Source: Lysinibacillus fusiformis (lineage in GTDB: Bacteria; Bacillota; Bacilli; Bacillales_A; Planococcaceae). Taken from it: a DNA stretch of 64,000 bases. The stretch covers positions 4,340,001 to 4,404,000 of the forward strand of contig NZ_CP041696.1 of the NCBI RefSeq assembly GCF_007362955.1, written 5' to 3'. The notes under the pieces are model-generated. The model saw nothing but the letters and a program-made list of their open reading frames with translations, made no database searches and was not told where the DNA came from. This document shows positions 45,401-54,979 of the stretch, in pieces. A program made the translations under genes and the position numbers. Each line of letters starts with the position of its first letter. Positions within the stretch are counted from its first letter, which is position 1.

Positions 45401-48400
45401 ACCGTACCCATAGATATATCCCACCCAATACAGATACTGAAATACAATTACAAAATATCTGGGCAGAAGTTTTACGGATGAATTCTGAACAGATAAGTAT
45501 CGAAGATGATTTTTTCACAATTGGTGGACATTCTTTACTCACAGTCCAAGTCATTAATCGTATTCATGCAAGATTCCATGTACAGATAAGTTTAAAAGAC
45601 TTATATATATATCGAACGATTCATACATGTGCTGATTATATAGACCGATTAAATCCGATAGATATTGAAGACGTAATTCCACAAGTTCCTGAACAAACGT
45701 ATTACCCTTTATCACATGCACAAAAAAGACTTTGGTTTTTATACAAAAGGTATCCAGAAGATAGAACATATGATATTCCTATCCAGGTACAAATACAGCC
45801 TGGTATACAAATCAATATGTTGAACAAAGCTTTATACGAAGTTGTAAAACGACATGAAATTTTTCGAACGGTTTTCATGGAAAAGCAAGGGGAGCCTGTG
45901 CAACACATACAAGAAGAAATAGATGCGATAGCTACGCACGTGGATATTACCAAAATTAAAAAGAGTAAACAAGCAGCATATAGGTTGAAGTGTATACGGG
46001 AGATTGATTCTAAAGAGTTTGATTTAGAACAGGGTCCGTTATTCCGAACGATACTATTCACAGAGAATGAAGATTGCTCTTGGTTATATTTGAATTTCCA
46101 TCATATTATTATGGATGAATGGAGTTTACAACTCTTTCTAAAAGAGCTATTGAAGGTATATGATGAAATATTCCTAAATAAAATTGTGCATGCTACCAAA
46201 CCTACTGTTAGATATGTTGATTATGTAGCATGGCAATATGAACATCTTTCGTTAGGGACATGGGAAATAGAAAAACAATATTGGAAACAAGAGTTCCAAA
46301 ACGTTTTACCTCAAATATCACTACCATACGATCGAATGCGTCCTAGTTCTCCTTTGAATTCTGGTGCGGTGCTTTCTAAGAAAATAGATCAGATAGATTT
46401 GGCAGGATTAAAAAAAATTGCACAACAAGAGGAAGTTTCACTATTCATATTGCTATTCACTGCTTACACGCAATTTTTACAGCAGATATGTGGGCAGAAT
46501 GATCTCATTGTAGGAACACCTGTGATAGGGAGACAACATACAGCATTTGAAGATGTACAAGGTTTCTTCGTCAACACAGTTGCAATTCGAGTAAATACAA
46601 CAGATGCTTCTACAATGAAAGAATTGTGTGAAGTCGTAAAAGAGAAATGTCTTTTGGCATTCCAACATCAAAACTATCCATTTGATAAGGTAATTGAAGC
46701 AGTAAACCCTGAACGAAGAGCACATGAAAATCCAATTTTCCAAACTATGTTTAGTTATCAACAGAACTCAGCTCAACAACATAATTTGCATCGATGGGAT
46801 ATACAGCCTGTAGAACAAGAAATTAGTAAATTTGACTTATCCCTTACATTTGCGGAGTCAGAAGATGGTCTAATTATGGATTTAGAATATAATACTGATT
46901 TGTTTGAAAGAACAACGATTTCACGTTTTGCAGAGCAACTGTTGCAAACTATCCAGATGATACAAACAGATTTTACTACATCTCTTTGTCAATTAAGTAT
47001 ATTGAGTGATACAGATAAAACTATCTATCAAAAATTGAATGATACGTATATGGCGATGCCACCACATTCATCTATACAGGAACGTTTTTATCAGCAAGTG
47101 TATAGAATACCCAATGCAATCGCAATTTCTACAGAGGATAGTTCATATACCTATGAAGAGGTGAATCATTATTCTAATCAAATTGCTCATTATTTGATTG
47201 AAAAAGGAATGCAACCCAATGATGTAGCTGCTATTTTCTTAGACCGAAGCTTTGAAAGTATTGTATGTATGTTAGGAGTTCTCAAAGCTGGCGGTACCTA
47301 TGTGCCAATTGATATTAAATATCCGCCAGAACGTGTATCGTATATTTTAAACGACAGTAAGGCAAAGCTGATTCTAACGAAAAATGCTTTAAAAAAAGAA
47401 TTACTATCCTATTATGAACAAGTAGTTGTAATTGAAGATATGTTAGCATCGTCTTCGATTCAAGACATCTTAAATAAAAATACAGCGGATGACACAGCAT
47501 ATATGATTTATACATCTGGATCGACGGGGAATCCGAAAGGTACATTACTCCGACATGCTGGCGTACTCAATTTAGTGGAATGGCGTTCAAAAACATTCCA
47601 TATAACAAAGCAAGATGTGTTATCTCAATTTTATTCTCACAGTTTTGATTCGTCTATTTCGGAAATTTTTTCAGCTTTATTAACTGGAGCAAGACTTCAT
47701 CTGTTAAATGAGGAACAACGTTTCTCTTCACAGGCATATTTCGATGCAGTTTCTACTTATAACATTACGATTTCAGACGTGGCAACAGCCTTTTTTAAAC
47801 AATTAGCAAATGGAGTGTCTTCAAAACAGCTCATTCCATTAAAAAGTTTACGTGTGCTAATTATGGGAGGAGAAGCTGCATCTGCAGAGGCTATTCGAAA
47901 ATGGCATTCTGAAATGAGTGATACTGTACAGATTGTCAATGAATATGGACCTACGGAAACAACGGTTAGTTCGTTGTATCACTCTGTTTCTACAAAAGTG
48001 GATAGTACAGTTACCCAGATACCTATTGGGAAGCCTATTGCTAATACAAAAGTCTATATCTTAAATGAAAACATGCAGCTGTGTCCAATAGGTGTAATAG
48101 GTGAACTGTACATTGAGAGTGTAGGAGCAGCAATTGGGTATGTAAATCAGCCAGATAGAACCAAACAATCATTTTTATCTAACCCATTTTCAACAGAAAA
48201 TCATTCTATTTTATATCGGACAGGAGATCTAGTACGCCTAGCATCCAATGGAAGTGTAGAATATATGGGTAGACGTGATAGACAAGTGAAAATAAGAGGA
48301 TATCGTATTGAACTAGGAGAAATTGAAGATGTACTTGTGCAAGAGCCTCGCATCCATCAAGCGGTGGTTCTACCTGATGCAGAAGGAAAAGAATTACACG

Positions 48401-50073
48401 CATATTTCACTGTTCATAACCAAACAGAAATAAGTATTGAAGAAACCTATAAGCATGTTTCCGCTACTTTACCAGAATATATGGTACCAAAAGGATATGT
48501 TTGTGTTCCAGAGATTCCTGTCACACAAAATGGCAAAATTGATGTTCAAAAACTACAAGGGCAGTATCAGATACAGTATCGGAAAAATAAAAATCATCAA
48601 CCACCTGTTACAGAAACACAAAAGGTACTAGCTAATGTTTGGGCAGAAGTATTAAACATAAAAGACTTAAACATAAAAGATGATTTTTTTGCTCTTGGGG
48701 GACACTCATTAAAAATTATGCCTACTTTGGTGAAACTAAAACCATACTTCCCTAACTTGCGTATACAGGATTTCTTTCACTACCGTACAATCGAAAAACT
48801 GGCGCGAAAAATAGATACAGATGCGATTCATCTAGAAAACAGTATAGAAGCGACTGCGGAAGAGCTTAAAAAAGAAAATAATACTCATATAGATAAACAA
48901 GAAAACAGTAAGAAATGGGATACATTAATACAAGTTTCACAAAAGAAACCTAGTTGTATATTATTAACAGGTGGAACAGGTTTTCTTGGTGCCCATATCT
49001 TAGAGCAGTTATTATTACTACCTGATACAGTGATTTATTGCCTAGTTCGGAATCAAAAACAAACTTCAATGGAAAATAAAGTACGAGAAAAAATGCAGTT
49101 TTACTTTGGCGAGGCCATTTTAGAAGAAATGAAGCATCGCGTTCAGATTATTGAAGGAGATTTGAGCAAAGAACATCTAGGCCTTACACCAAATATAAAA
49201 AAACAATTGATTCAAGAAATAGATACGATCATACATTGTGGAGGAGATGTGCGTCATTATGGAGACAGAGAACATTTTATCCAAGTCAATGTGGAATCTA
49301 CTAGATACTTATTAGAGATGAGTAAAGACGCACGGGCACGTTTTCATTATATTTCAACAATTAGTATTTCTGGACATGCCCCTCATGATGCTAAAGAATT
49401 TTTGTTCTCTGAACGAGACTTTGACAGAGGACAACAATTAGATAATGTATATGTGGAAAGTAAATTTTTAGCAGAAAAATTAGTAAGAGAAGCAATAAAA
49501 GAAGGCGTACCAGCAACAGTGTATCGTGTAGGAAACCTAGTAGGGCATACACTTGACGGGAGATTTCAAGAGAATATAGAAGGTAATGCTTTTTATCGTT
49601 TGATAAAAGCTATCTTATTACTACAAATTGCACCGGACATTCATACGTATATTGATTTAGTACCAATCGATTTTGGTAGTAAAGCAATTGTACAATTGGT
49701 ATGTACAAAGGAAACGGAAGGGGAAACTTTCCACATTAGTAATCCTGTTCAACTGGAATGGAAACCGTTTGTTGAATATTTGAAACAGAGCGGTCATCCT
49801 ATAAAAATTGTAAATACTGAACAGTTTATGAACTTATTTAAAGACAATACATTGTCTGATAAACAAAAATATGCTTTAGAATTGATGGTGCCTTTACTAG
49901 AAGAAACAGCTGAAAATTCCTTATCAATCCCAACGTGTCAAGATACTCAACGTTTTTTACAAGAAGTTGATGTGGTATGCGAATTACCTAATGCAAAGTT
50001 TGTATCTAATATGATAGATTACGGATCTCGCTTAGGTTTCTTCCCCACTAGCAGAGAATATACTACGGTTTAA
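42466..50073 (+). CDS. Dimodular nonribosomal peptide synthetase, C-A-T-C-A-T-reductase
   Basis: A 2535-residue enzyme. Order: condensation C1 (HHIIFDG at 150-156); adenylation A1 (TSGSTGNPKG from 620); carrier T1 (GGHS, Ser1023); C2 (HHIIMDE from 1212, Glu in place of the usual Gly); A2 (TSGSTGNPKG from 1683); T2 (Ser2081); then a Lys2/MxaA-type reductase R (TGGTGFLG 2168-2175, Tyr2329/Lys2333 in YVESK). By alignment with the PheA pocket, A1 reads D-A-W-L-I-V-A-V-C-K (hydrophobic or aromatic) and A2 reads D-S-S-D-I-G-E-V-S-K (acidic, suggesting a basic residue). The R domain should release the dipeptide as an aldehyde, alcohol or cyclic imine. C1 at the very start may add an acyl group. No carrier-activating enzyme or exporter is adjacent. 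Confidence 0.93.
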   Translation: MNRFVKVENTQLITEARYDVTENQKVLWLACQMDIAAGIYNEPVSIQLKGDLDLKRLQKALQYIVMKHVALQMNIVSTNDGLKQIRKEQFHVDMDFYDWSSYPSAIRDQMLDKSLKSNLHTRFDLTSDTLFRFQLYQLGPNEYLLYMLFHHIIFDGWSLGLFLQDLEQAYSLDKTVETEKNIHRIQMYEKLLYKHRNYIRTEEYVDSGKYWRNKLEGTLPWSEFPTSSGRSLVQTYQGGALQYAIKPALSNLIEQFSKENQVSSYRVWLSIYIVLLHQMTNQTDLVVGMPINTRSRDEEDLEVFGYFVNTVPLRIALSPTETFIELVQKVNNTVKEAIAHRNYPLNHLIQQVKNREENKPSLYSTVFNMVKLPNFRMEDLATKVITHHNRVSVFDMVWRLVQSQSDALNIEIDYNAGIYEENDIQNFIDRFEHLLPILLENSDIPICNLDLLLPQDYDVYQNTLAVKNVTPMTLDQLIDEQADIHPDRIAITMGQQNITYQELRVLSNQVAQTLMRQGFQKQNHVSIIMNRSIEAVVSMIGVLKAGGTYVPVDPDFPVDRIRFILQDSDSTHIITSHKISLRHIKQDQKVILYEDMSKQSIIEQVKRTHATEDGAYIIYTSGSTGNPKGVLIPHKGVIHFIQSLKDTYHFQKNHVHLQFASLIFDASVWEIYSSLLTGGRLYILSEIERKSFNHFIEAIEKQQVNFCLLPTVFFHTLTQASLHELEKLKSLNYIFVGGETLLPETVRKWQEKVDLKIPIVNAYGPTESTVCVATYPIINKVNETQANIPIGKQLSHTEIYILNEQHQICPPYVPGEIYIGGSSLAQQYVNQPDKTKEAFVTVNLPTSSKERLYKSGDQGRITQDGQVEFLGRIDNQVKIRGYRIELEEIEEQMLQHPSIQHASVIVYQNKSGDQQLIAFYILQKETIVTAEDIQAYLSGKLPYFMLPNYMQDVEKFPLTPSGKIDYNSLQKQAESVLENRTHRYIPPNTDTEIQLQNIWAEVLRMNSEQISIEDDFFTIGGHSLLTVQVINRIHARFHVQISLKDLYIYRTIHTCADYIDRLNPIDIEDVIPQVPEQTYYPLSHAQKRLWFLYKRYPEDRTYDIPIQVQIQPGIQINMLNKALYEVVKRHEIFRTVFMEKQGEPVQHIQEEIDAIATHVDITKIKKSKQAAYRLKCIREIDSKEFDLEQGPLFRTILFTENEDCSWLYLNFHHIIMDEWSLQLFLKELLKVYDEIFLNKIVHATKPTVRYVDYVAWQYEHLSLGTWEIEKQYWKQEFQNVLPQISLPYDRMRPSSPLNSGAVLSKKIDQIDLAGLKKIAQQEEVSLFILLFTAYTQFLQQICGQNDLIVGTPVIGRQHTAFEDVQGFFVNTVAIRVNTTDASTMKELCEVVKEKCLLAFQHQNYPFDKVIEAVNPERRAHENPIFQTMFSYQQNSAQQHNLHRWDIQPVEQEISKFDLSLTFAESEDGLIMDLEYNTDLFERTTISRFAEQLLQTIQMIQTDFTTSLCQLSILSDTDKTIYQKLNDTYMAMPPHSSIQERFYQQVYRIPNAIAISTEDSSYTYEEVNHYSNQIAHYLIEKGMQPNDVAAIFLDRSFESIVCMLGVLKAGGTYVPIDIKYPPERVSYILNDSKAKLILTKNALKKELLSYYEQVVVIEDMLASSSIQDILNKNTADDTAYMIYTSGSTGNPKGTLLRHAGVLNLVEWRSKTFHITKQDVLSQFYSHSFDSSISEIFSALLTGARLHLLNEEQRFSSQAYFDAVSTYNITISDVATAFFKQLANGVSSKQLIPLKSLRVLIMGGEAASAEAIRKWHSEMSDTVQIVNEYGPTETTVSSLYHSVSTKVDSTVTQIPIGKPIANTKVYILNENMQLCPIGVIGELYIESVGAAIGYVNQPDRTKQSFLSNPFSTENHSILYRTGDLVRLASNGSVEYMGRRDRQVKIRGYRIELGEIEDVLVQEPRIHQAVVLPDAEGKELHAYFTVHNQTEISIEETYKHVSATLPEYMVPKGYVCVPEIPVTQNGKIDVQKLQGQYQIQYRKNKNHQPPVTETQKVLANVWAEVLNIKDLNIKDDFFALGGHSLKIMPTLVKLKPYFPNLRIQDFFHYRTIEKLARKIDTDAIHLENSIEATAEELKKENNTHIDKQENSKKWDTLIQVSQKKPSCILLTGGTGFLGAHILEQLLLLPDTVIYCLVRNQKQTSMENKVREKMQFYFGEAILEEMKHRVQIIEGDLSKEHLGLTPNIKKQLIQEIDTIIHCGGDVRHYGDREHFIQVNVESTRYLLEMSKDARARFHYISTISISGHAPHDAKEFLFSERDFDRGQQLDNVYVESKFLAEKLVREAIKEGVPATVYRVGNLVGHTLDGRFQENIEGNAFYRLIKAILLLQIAPDIHTYIDLVPIDFGSKAIVQLVCTKETEGETFHISNPVQLEWKPFVEYLKQSGHPIKIVNTEQFMNLFKDNTLSDKQKYALELMVPLLEETAENSLSIPTCQDTQRFLQEVDVVCELPNAKFVSNMIDYGSRLGFFPTSREYTTV

Positions 50074-50459
50074 ATGGTGATTAAAATAAGGTATATACAT
50101 GAGAAAATTGAATGATCATTCGCCGTGGGAAAAGAGTCGCCTTGTTGAATCATTTTAAATTGGATTAAAACAATTATGTCTTAAAGACCATCAGTGGGGC
50201 TCTAGTTGTCTTTTTTAGTTCAAAATTTGTTGTCGCATGACTTGAGAATCCATCTTAAAGACATACGTTTAATTCTGATAGATAAAAAGTTCAGAATTCA
50301 GCGTATGTCTTATTTGGGGAATGGATAACTAGAGCTTTCCATTAACATTTCACTTATTTTACAGGGGTTCCAAGCAAAAGAATTAAGATTGATCATTTAA
50401 TGAGAACTAACGTCGACAGCAACATTGATGATCATATATACAAAATAAGAAAATTCACA
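50074..50459. other. Gap after the NRPS with a strong hairpin
   Basis: AAGACATACG (50258-50267) pairs with CGTATGTCTT (50302-50311), extended by an inner AATTCTGA/TCAGAATT stem. A weaker AAAGAC/GTCTTTTTT hairpin lies at 50177-50217. Either could terminate the NRPS message. No gene is visible. Confidence 0.55.
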
Positions 50460-50960
50460 TTATTTTCTCGCGGAAATAGGTGGAGCCGTAAGAACTACGT
50501 TATTATCTTTTAACTGTACGCGAAAAATATATACAGGTTGAGAAAAACCTTTTGTATCAGAGGAGTGCTCTAAACTATACTCTGTAATGATTAATGTCTC
50601 ACCTTCAAATTTTTCACCTGCTCCGAAAGGTCCCATAGGATAAATGTCTCCTTGTTTCAGTTTTTGAAATGCTTCTTTTGGAGAAATAATTTCGATGTCT
50701 CGTACTTTTTGACCTTTGGAATCCTAAATAGGCATTTTATTACCTTCATCACTCAACTCTAGTGATGTTTTTATTGTGACATGTGACATATCAGTTTTTC
50801 CATAAGGATCAAATGGCATATTACCAAATTCCTTCATTTGATACGAAATAATTATTCCAAGTGCGATGAAGCTTACTGCAGCGGGTAAGATTAAATATTT
50901 GACTATTTTTTTGTGTGATTCCCTTTTTTTAAAACAATAAGAACTATATTTAATATACAA
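50460..50960 (-). pseudogene. Membrane-anchored protein interrupted by an amber codon
   Basis: Read on the minus strand, a TTG at 50960 opens a protein with one membrane helix (KYLILPAAVSFIALGIIISY). It reaches GNKMPI, meets TAG (50726-50724), and then continues in the same frame with DSKGQKVRDIEIISPKEAF... to a TAA at 50462-50460. The two halves make one coherent 166-codon protein, so a single base change (for instance CAG to TAG) has split it. It overlaps the broken VanZ gene upstream. No family was recognised. Confidence 0.7.
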
Positions 50961-51366
50961 TAGCCTAGCATCATTCCTATGGTATTATGAAGTAAATCGT
51001 CTAGTGCTGCACTTCCACGAAGTGTTATAAATTGAAGAGTTTCAATAAATAAAGATGTTGTAATTGAACTGATTAACATCCATTTTGCTTTAAAAAAACC
51101 TCACTAAATAAAGGTAATAAGATCCCTAACGGAAACAACATACCTATATTAACAAGGATATGAAAAAAAGAATTAAATGAAAATTGATTCCATGCTTGTT
51201 GATACGCGCTTAGTACATCGAAATCAATTGTTCTTACAACGATATTCTCAGCTGAACGACCAAATGTGGTAGCCATTATTAAAAGGGAATAATATCCTAT
51301 TAGTAATATAAGTATTATAATTTGTTGTTTAGTAAATTTTTTCTCTTGATCATGAATAGAATTCAT
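50903..51366 (-). pseudogene. VanZ-like membrane protein with frameshift
   Basis: The N-terminal 97 residues (LILLIGYYSLLIMATTFGR, then FHILVNIGMLFPLGILLPL) have the VanZ-family pattern and stop at 51073. Shifting by one base at the homopolymer near 51088-51098 lets the frame continue as WMLISSITTSLFIETLQ, then FITLRGSAALDDLLHNTIGM, to a TAG at 50905-50903. The second part holds the conserved family segment with DDLLHNTIG. It is a 1-bp indel pseudogene or a homopolymer sequencing error. VanZ homologues can lower teicoplanin susceptibility. Confidence 0.75.
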
Positions 51367-52013
51367 TTTACACCTCTTTAGAATAATATATATTTAATCT
51401 GCCATGGAAATCCCCTTGATCGGGGATTCCATAATTCCTAAACTTTTTCTGAGCTTTTTTAGTTATGAGCTATTATCAATAATAAGAGTATATTTATTTT
51501 CATGGGAGTACGGATATAGCAGCAGAAAGAATAAGGAAAGCCACCCTTTTAAGACCAGATATTATACTAATTAAACCCATTGCAACATAACTTCCTAAAT
51601 AGTTTGACCTGTTTATTTTAGCAAGAAAATCTTAAGATTTTTTTAGTATAAAACTTAAGAATTCATGAAGCATTCCATTCTATCTGTAAGCGTTAAATCG
51701 CTGGTTAGTAATAAAGCTTAACTATTTTTAATAAATTATATTCAATACTCTTTTATCAACTGATGTCTCTCAATATAACGTAAGTCCGAATTATAGTTCG
51801 GGCTAGCTATCGGTGATATAATGAGTTCTTCTTTTGAGTAAAGTTAATTTGAAGAAGAAATATAACAACTTATTATTCATTTTTTAAGGGATAAATAATT
51901 ATTGTATGTAAATTGAAACAACTTAAAGAGCTTTGCTACTTATAAATTTTAGTAAGGCTCTTACCTTTTTGATTAAAATTAATTAATTTTATTAATTCAA
52001 ATCAAAAGAGGGT
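51367..52013. other. AT-rich gap
   Basis: Nothing coding is recognised. A small palindrome (CCGAATTATAGTTCGG) lies near 51787-51802. A hairpin with a T-rich tail (AAGAGC...GGCTCTTACCTTTTT) lies at about 51927-51969. Confidence 0.4.
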
Positions 52014-52078
52014 ATGAGTTTTAAAACAGTAGCAGAATTAGATATTGATCATTCAATGGTAAGACGTTGGGTTTCAGG
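52014..52078 (+). mobile_element. IS3-type transposase helix-turn-helix fragment
   Basis: The short frame from the ATG at 52014 begins MSFKTVAELDIDHSMVRRWV, the hallmark of IS3-family OrfA. It loses similarity after about 20 residues, where other sequence is joined. No inverted ends or remaining transposase were found, so this is a scar. Confidence 0.5.
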
Positions 52079-52123
52079 TAAGAGACTAAAACAGAAGAAT
52101 TTTATTACTCTTTATAATATGGT

Positions 52124-52959
52124 TACTACCCAACAACACTTGGAGCAGTGGCTGGCCCAAATTTAGTGACGCCTATGGGCAAAGTTGCAACAGCATTAGA
52201 TTTACCAGCATTGGCGGGCCTTTCATCTTGGCGGCGGTAGCATATATTTTAGCAGGTCTTACATTATTCATCTTTTTGCGACCAGATCCATTATTAGTTG
52301 CGAAGGCCATTACTGTCGAACAGCAAAAGCAGCAGCATAAATTAGCTGAAACGACTATAGCGGTGAATAATAAAATTAATCGCATCGGTATTTTTGTTGG
52401 AGCCCTTGTATTAGTACTGTCACAGGTAATAATGGTGGCTATTATGACCATGACGCCCATCCATATGCAAGGACGTGGGAGTAATTTAAGTGCTATAGGC
52501 ATGGTCATCGGCTTACATGTTGCGGCGATGTATTTACCATTTTTAGGTACAGGTTTATTAGTAGATAAGATTGGTTGAATATTTGTAGTGATTGCCTCAG
52601 GTATTATATTAGCTACAGCAGGTTTAGTAGCGGCTTTTGCTCCAGGAGATTCCTTATTATGGCTAACGGTAGCGCTTGTATTATTGGGATTAGGCTGGAA
52701 TTTCGGTTTGATTAGTGGAACTGCTATTATTATCGACTCGACGACTATTCACAACCGTGCCAAAACATAAGGCTCAATAGATGTATGGGTTGCGCTGGGT
52801 GGATCTGCAGGAAGCTTATTATCAGGTGTCATTGTGGCTTACTCTAGTTATGCATTTTTAGGCACAATTGGTACGTATTTAGCATTACTATTAGTGCGAT
52901 TAGTCATGTGGGCGCGATTTAAAGCGAAAAATCAAGGCTTACAATCTATTAAGCCTTAG
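52124..52959 (+). pseudogene. MFS transporter remnant with three lesions
   Basis: Coding similarity starts inside the protein at YYPTTLGAVAGPNLVTPMGK, so the N-terminal half is gone. A frameshift lies near 52215-52228. The frame then runs through FILAAVAYILAGLTLFIFLR and meets TGA at 52576. It continues as IFVVIASGIILATAGLVAAF, meets TAA at 52768, and continues as GSIDVWVALGGSAGSLLSG to a TAG at 52957. Both stops are explained by C-to-T changes (CGA and CAA). The IS3 scar immediately before it may mark the event that removed the 5' half. Confidence 0.85.
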
Positions 52960-53149
52960 TGTTATTGAATTTCAGTGAAGTAGGAAGTCTATTGCTGGAT
53001 ACAATGCAAGAAGTTATTTCTATATACAGGTAAATCTGTATTTAGGAATAGCTTTTTTTTGTGTGAAAATTAATGTTAAATAGCAAAGAATTTTCAGATT
53101 TAAATCATTTTGATTTTTTAAAATGAAATGGAAGAAGGGAGTAGAGTAC

Positions 53150-53800
53150 ATGAAAAATAAGAAAAAGAGTTTAGTGACGGCACTGTTAGTAGTTGGATTA
53201 TTAACGCATGGTGTAATAGTACAAGCGGATGATGACCATGATCATTCGTATAAAAAACAAGAGAAGTATAAGGATTATGACGACGATGATGATGATGAAA
53301 GCTATCAGTATGAGATGGACGATGAAGATGATTATGATGACGAATCCTATTACTTAAATGAAGAGATATACGCAGAAGGGATTTGGAATATTTGGACTCG
53401 AACAGTAGTTGCAGATAAAGGAATTCTACCTTTCGTAGAGTCGAAAATGGTCAATTTACAGGTGGAAGGCGCAAATAAGAAATTAGCATTTTTGGCTGTT
53501 CCAAAAGATGGACAAATTTTCGTGCCAGGAAAAGCAGTAGCGCAACTTTTAGGGGCTAAGGCTACCTTCTATAAAACTAGCAAAATATTAGCAATCCAAG
53601 ATCAGGACAATGACTTGATTTTCCGAGCTGGAACAAATGTTGTCTATGACAACAATGTAAAAACACCTCTACCTGCACTTGCATTTTATTTAAATGAAGA
53701 CCTATATTTGCCGATCAGTGTTATTACAAATGGCTTAGGCTATATTGTTGAATGGCAAGAAAACAGCCAAATGTTTTTATGTCAACCACTAACAAAATAG
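53150..53800 (+). CDS. Exported Asp-rich protein with copper-amine-oxidase N-like domain
   Basis: A 216-residue protein starting at the ATG at 53150 (GAAGGGAG upstream; the ATG at 53123 lacks a site). It has a signal peptide (LVTALLVVGLLTHGVIVQA), a His/Asp-rich stretch (DDDHDHSYKK), a run of Asp/Glu/Tyr, and a C-terminal domain of the copper-amine-oxidase N-terminal type (VPGKAVAQLLGAKATF...YLPISVITNGLGYIVEW). Such domains are wall-associated stalk modules. The acidic stretch may bind cations. It leads a run of genes with a small membrane protein, ApbE and a ferric-reductase-like protein. Confidence 0.75.
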   Translation: MKNKKKSLVTALLVVGLLTHGVIVQADDDHDHSYKKQEKYKDYDDDDDDESYQYEMDDEDDYDDESYYLNEEIYAEGIWNIWTRTVVADKGILPFVESKMVNLQVEGANKKLAFLAVPKDGQIFVPGKAVAQLLGAKATFYKTSKILAIQDQDNDLIFRAGTNVVYDNNVKTPLPALAFYLNEDLYLPISVITNGLGYIVEWQENSQMFLCQPLTK

Positions 53801-53813
53801 GAGTGAGAGAATC

Positions 53814-54062
53814 ATGAAAGATCCAAAAAAAGCAAAGTGGCTATTAGGAGCATCTGGTGTGATGTTATCAGCAGTATTGTTAACACAAATAAACAATCCA
53901 ACAGAGGCAGAGTCAGCGGGTTCAAACTTTTTGCCATTGACTAAAGCAGAAAAGGAAAGTATGACGACGAAAGAAAAAGAATTGGCTCAACTGGATTGGA
54001 CAAATTTTGAAATGACGAGTCAAGCTTCAGTAAAAAGCGAGCGCAAAACGAAAAGAACCTAA
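53814..54062 (+). CDS. Small membrane-anchored protein
   Basis: An 82-residue protein with a basic N-terminus, one hydrophobic segment (WLLGASGVMLSAVLLTQI) and a charged extracellular tail ending in KSERKTKRT. The ribosome site GGAGTGAGAG precedes the ATG and the gap to the previous gene is 13 bases. No family was recognised. Its position between the Asp-rich protein and ApbE suggests a part in the same surface redox unit, but it lacks the Thr/Ser motif that ApbE flavinylates. Confidence 0.65.
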   Translation: MKDPKKAKWLLGASGVMLSAVLLTQINNPTEAESAGSNFLPLTKAEKESMTTKEKELAQLDWTNFEMTSQASVKSERKTKRT

Positions 54063-54076
54063 AGGAGAGGATCAGG

Positions 54077-54979
54077 TTGGATACTCTGACACTACAGTTG
54101 ATGAATACCGATTTTTATATAGCCGTTCCGAAGGGCAGCCATACTACTTGGAAAGACAAAGCTGAAAAATGGCTTCAATACGTCGCAAAAGAGTGGTCCA
54201 GGTTTCAAATTAACAATGAATTATCACAATTAAATGATTTAAAAATCGGAGAAACATTACGACTAAATGCGTCATTATATGATTGTTTACTACGGGCAAA
54301 TGATTATCATCTTCGTACCAATGGTGTATTCTCACCCTATTTGAAGCTCCAGCTTGAACAGCATGGCTACAATCAATCGTTTCCATTTAAGATGGCTAAA
54401 AATAGCGATTTTCAAGTAAATCTTATTTCCGGTAAACCACTTCAGTTCTTAGGCAACCAGCAAGTAATGAAAGTAGCACATCAGGAAATTGATTTGGGTG
54501 GCTTTGCTAAAGGTTATAGTATTGAAAGGTTGGCCGATTGGCTTGAAGAAGAAATCGCTCCTGATTACGGGTTAGTTGATGGTGGTGGGGATATGAAAAT
54601 GTGGTCTAATAGTGAAAAAAATTGGACGATTGGTGTCGCAGATGCGAGGGAAGTTGAACGGGAAATTAGCACTATTAAAATAAAAACAGGGGCCGTAGCA
54701 ACATCAAACCGTATTTATAGAAGTTGGCAACAGGGGACAACAATGAAACACCACTTGTTAAATGGATGTACAGGAAGCGTAGCAAATACAGATGTAATAC
54801 AAGCAACTGTTGTAACGTCCTCTTTATGCGATGCTGAAGTGGGGGCAAAACTTTGTTTTCTATTAGATGAAGTGGAGCAGCAGCGATGGTTTTTAGAAAA
54901 TCATCAGCGAAGTGCGCGTTTTATTGTTAAAGAAGGGGAAGAAGGCTTTTGGACAGTGACTGAGGTGAGAAAATGCTAA
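54077..54979 (+). CDS. apbE: ApbE-type FAD:protein FMN transferase
   Basis: A 300-residue protein starting at a TTG behind AAAGGAGAGG. The family motif EIDLGGFAKGYSIERLADWL, the VDGGGDMKMWS strand and the later GAVATSNRIYRSW segment (usually TSG) are visible. The TVVTSSLCDAEVGAKL stretch corresponds to the metal-binding TSS..AD region. ApbE attaches FMN covalently to redox proteins outside the cell. No signal peptide or lipobox is present, which is unusual for the exported forms. The end overlaps the ferric-reductase-like gene by 7 bases. Confidence 0.85.
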   Translation: MDTLTLQLMNTDFYIAVPKGSHTTWKDKAEKWLQYVAKEWSRFQINNELSQLNDLKIGETLRLNASLYDCLLRANDYHLRTNGVFSPYLKLQLEQHGYNQSFPFKMAKNSDFQVNLISGKPLQFLGNQQVMKVAHQEIDLGGFAKGYSIERLADWLEEEIAPDYGLVDGGGDMKMWSNSEKNWTIGVADAREVEREISTIKIKTGAVATSNRIYRSWQQGTTMKHHLLNGCTGSVANTDVIQATVVTSSLCDAEVGAKLCFLLDEVEQQRWFLENHQRSARFIVKEGEEGFWTVTEVRKC

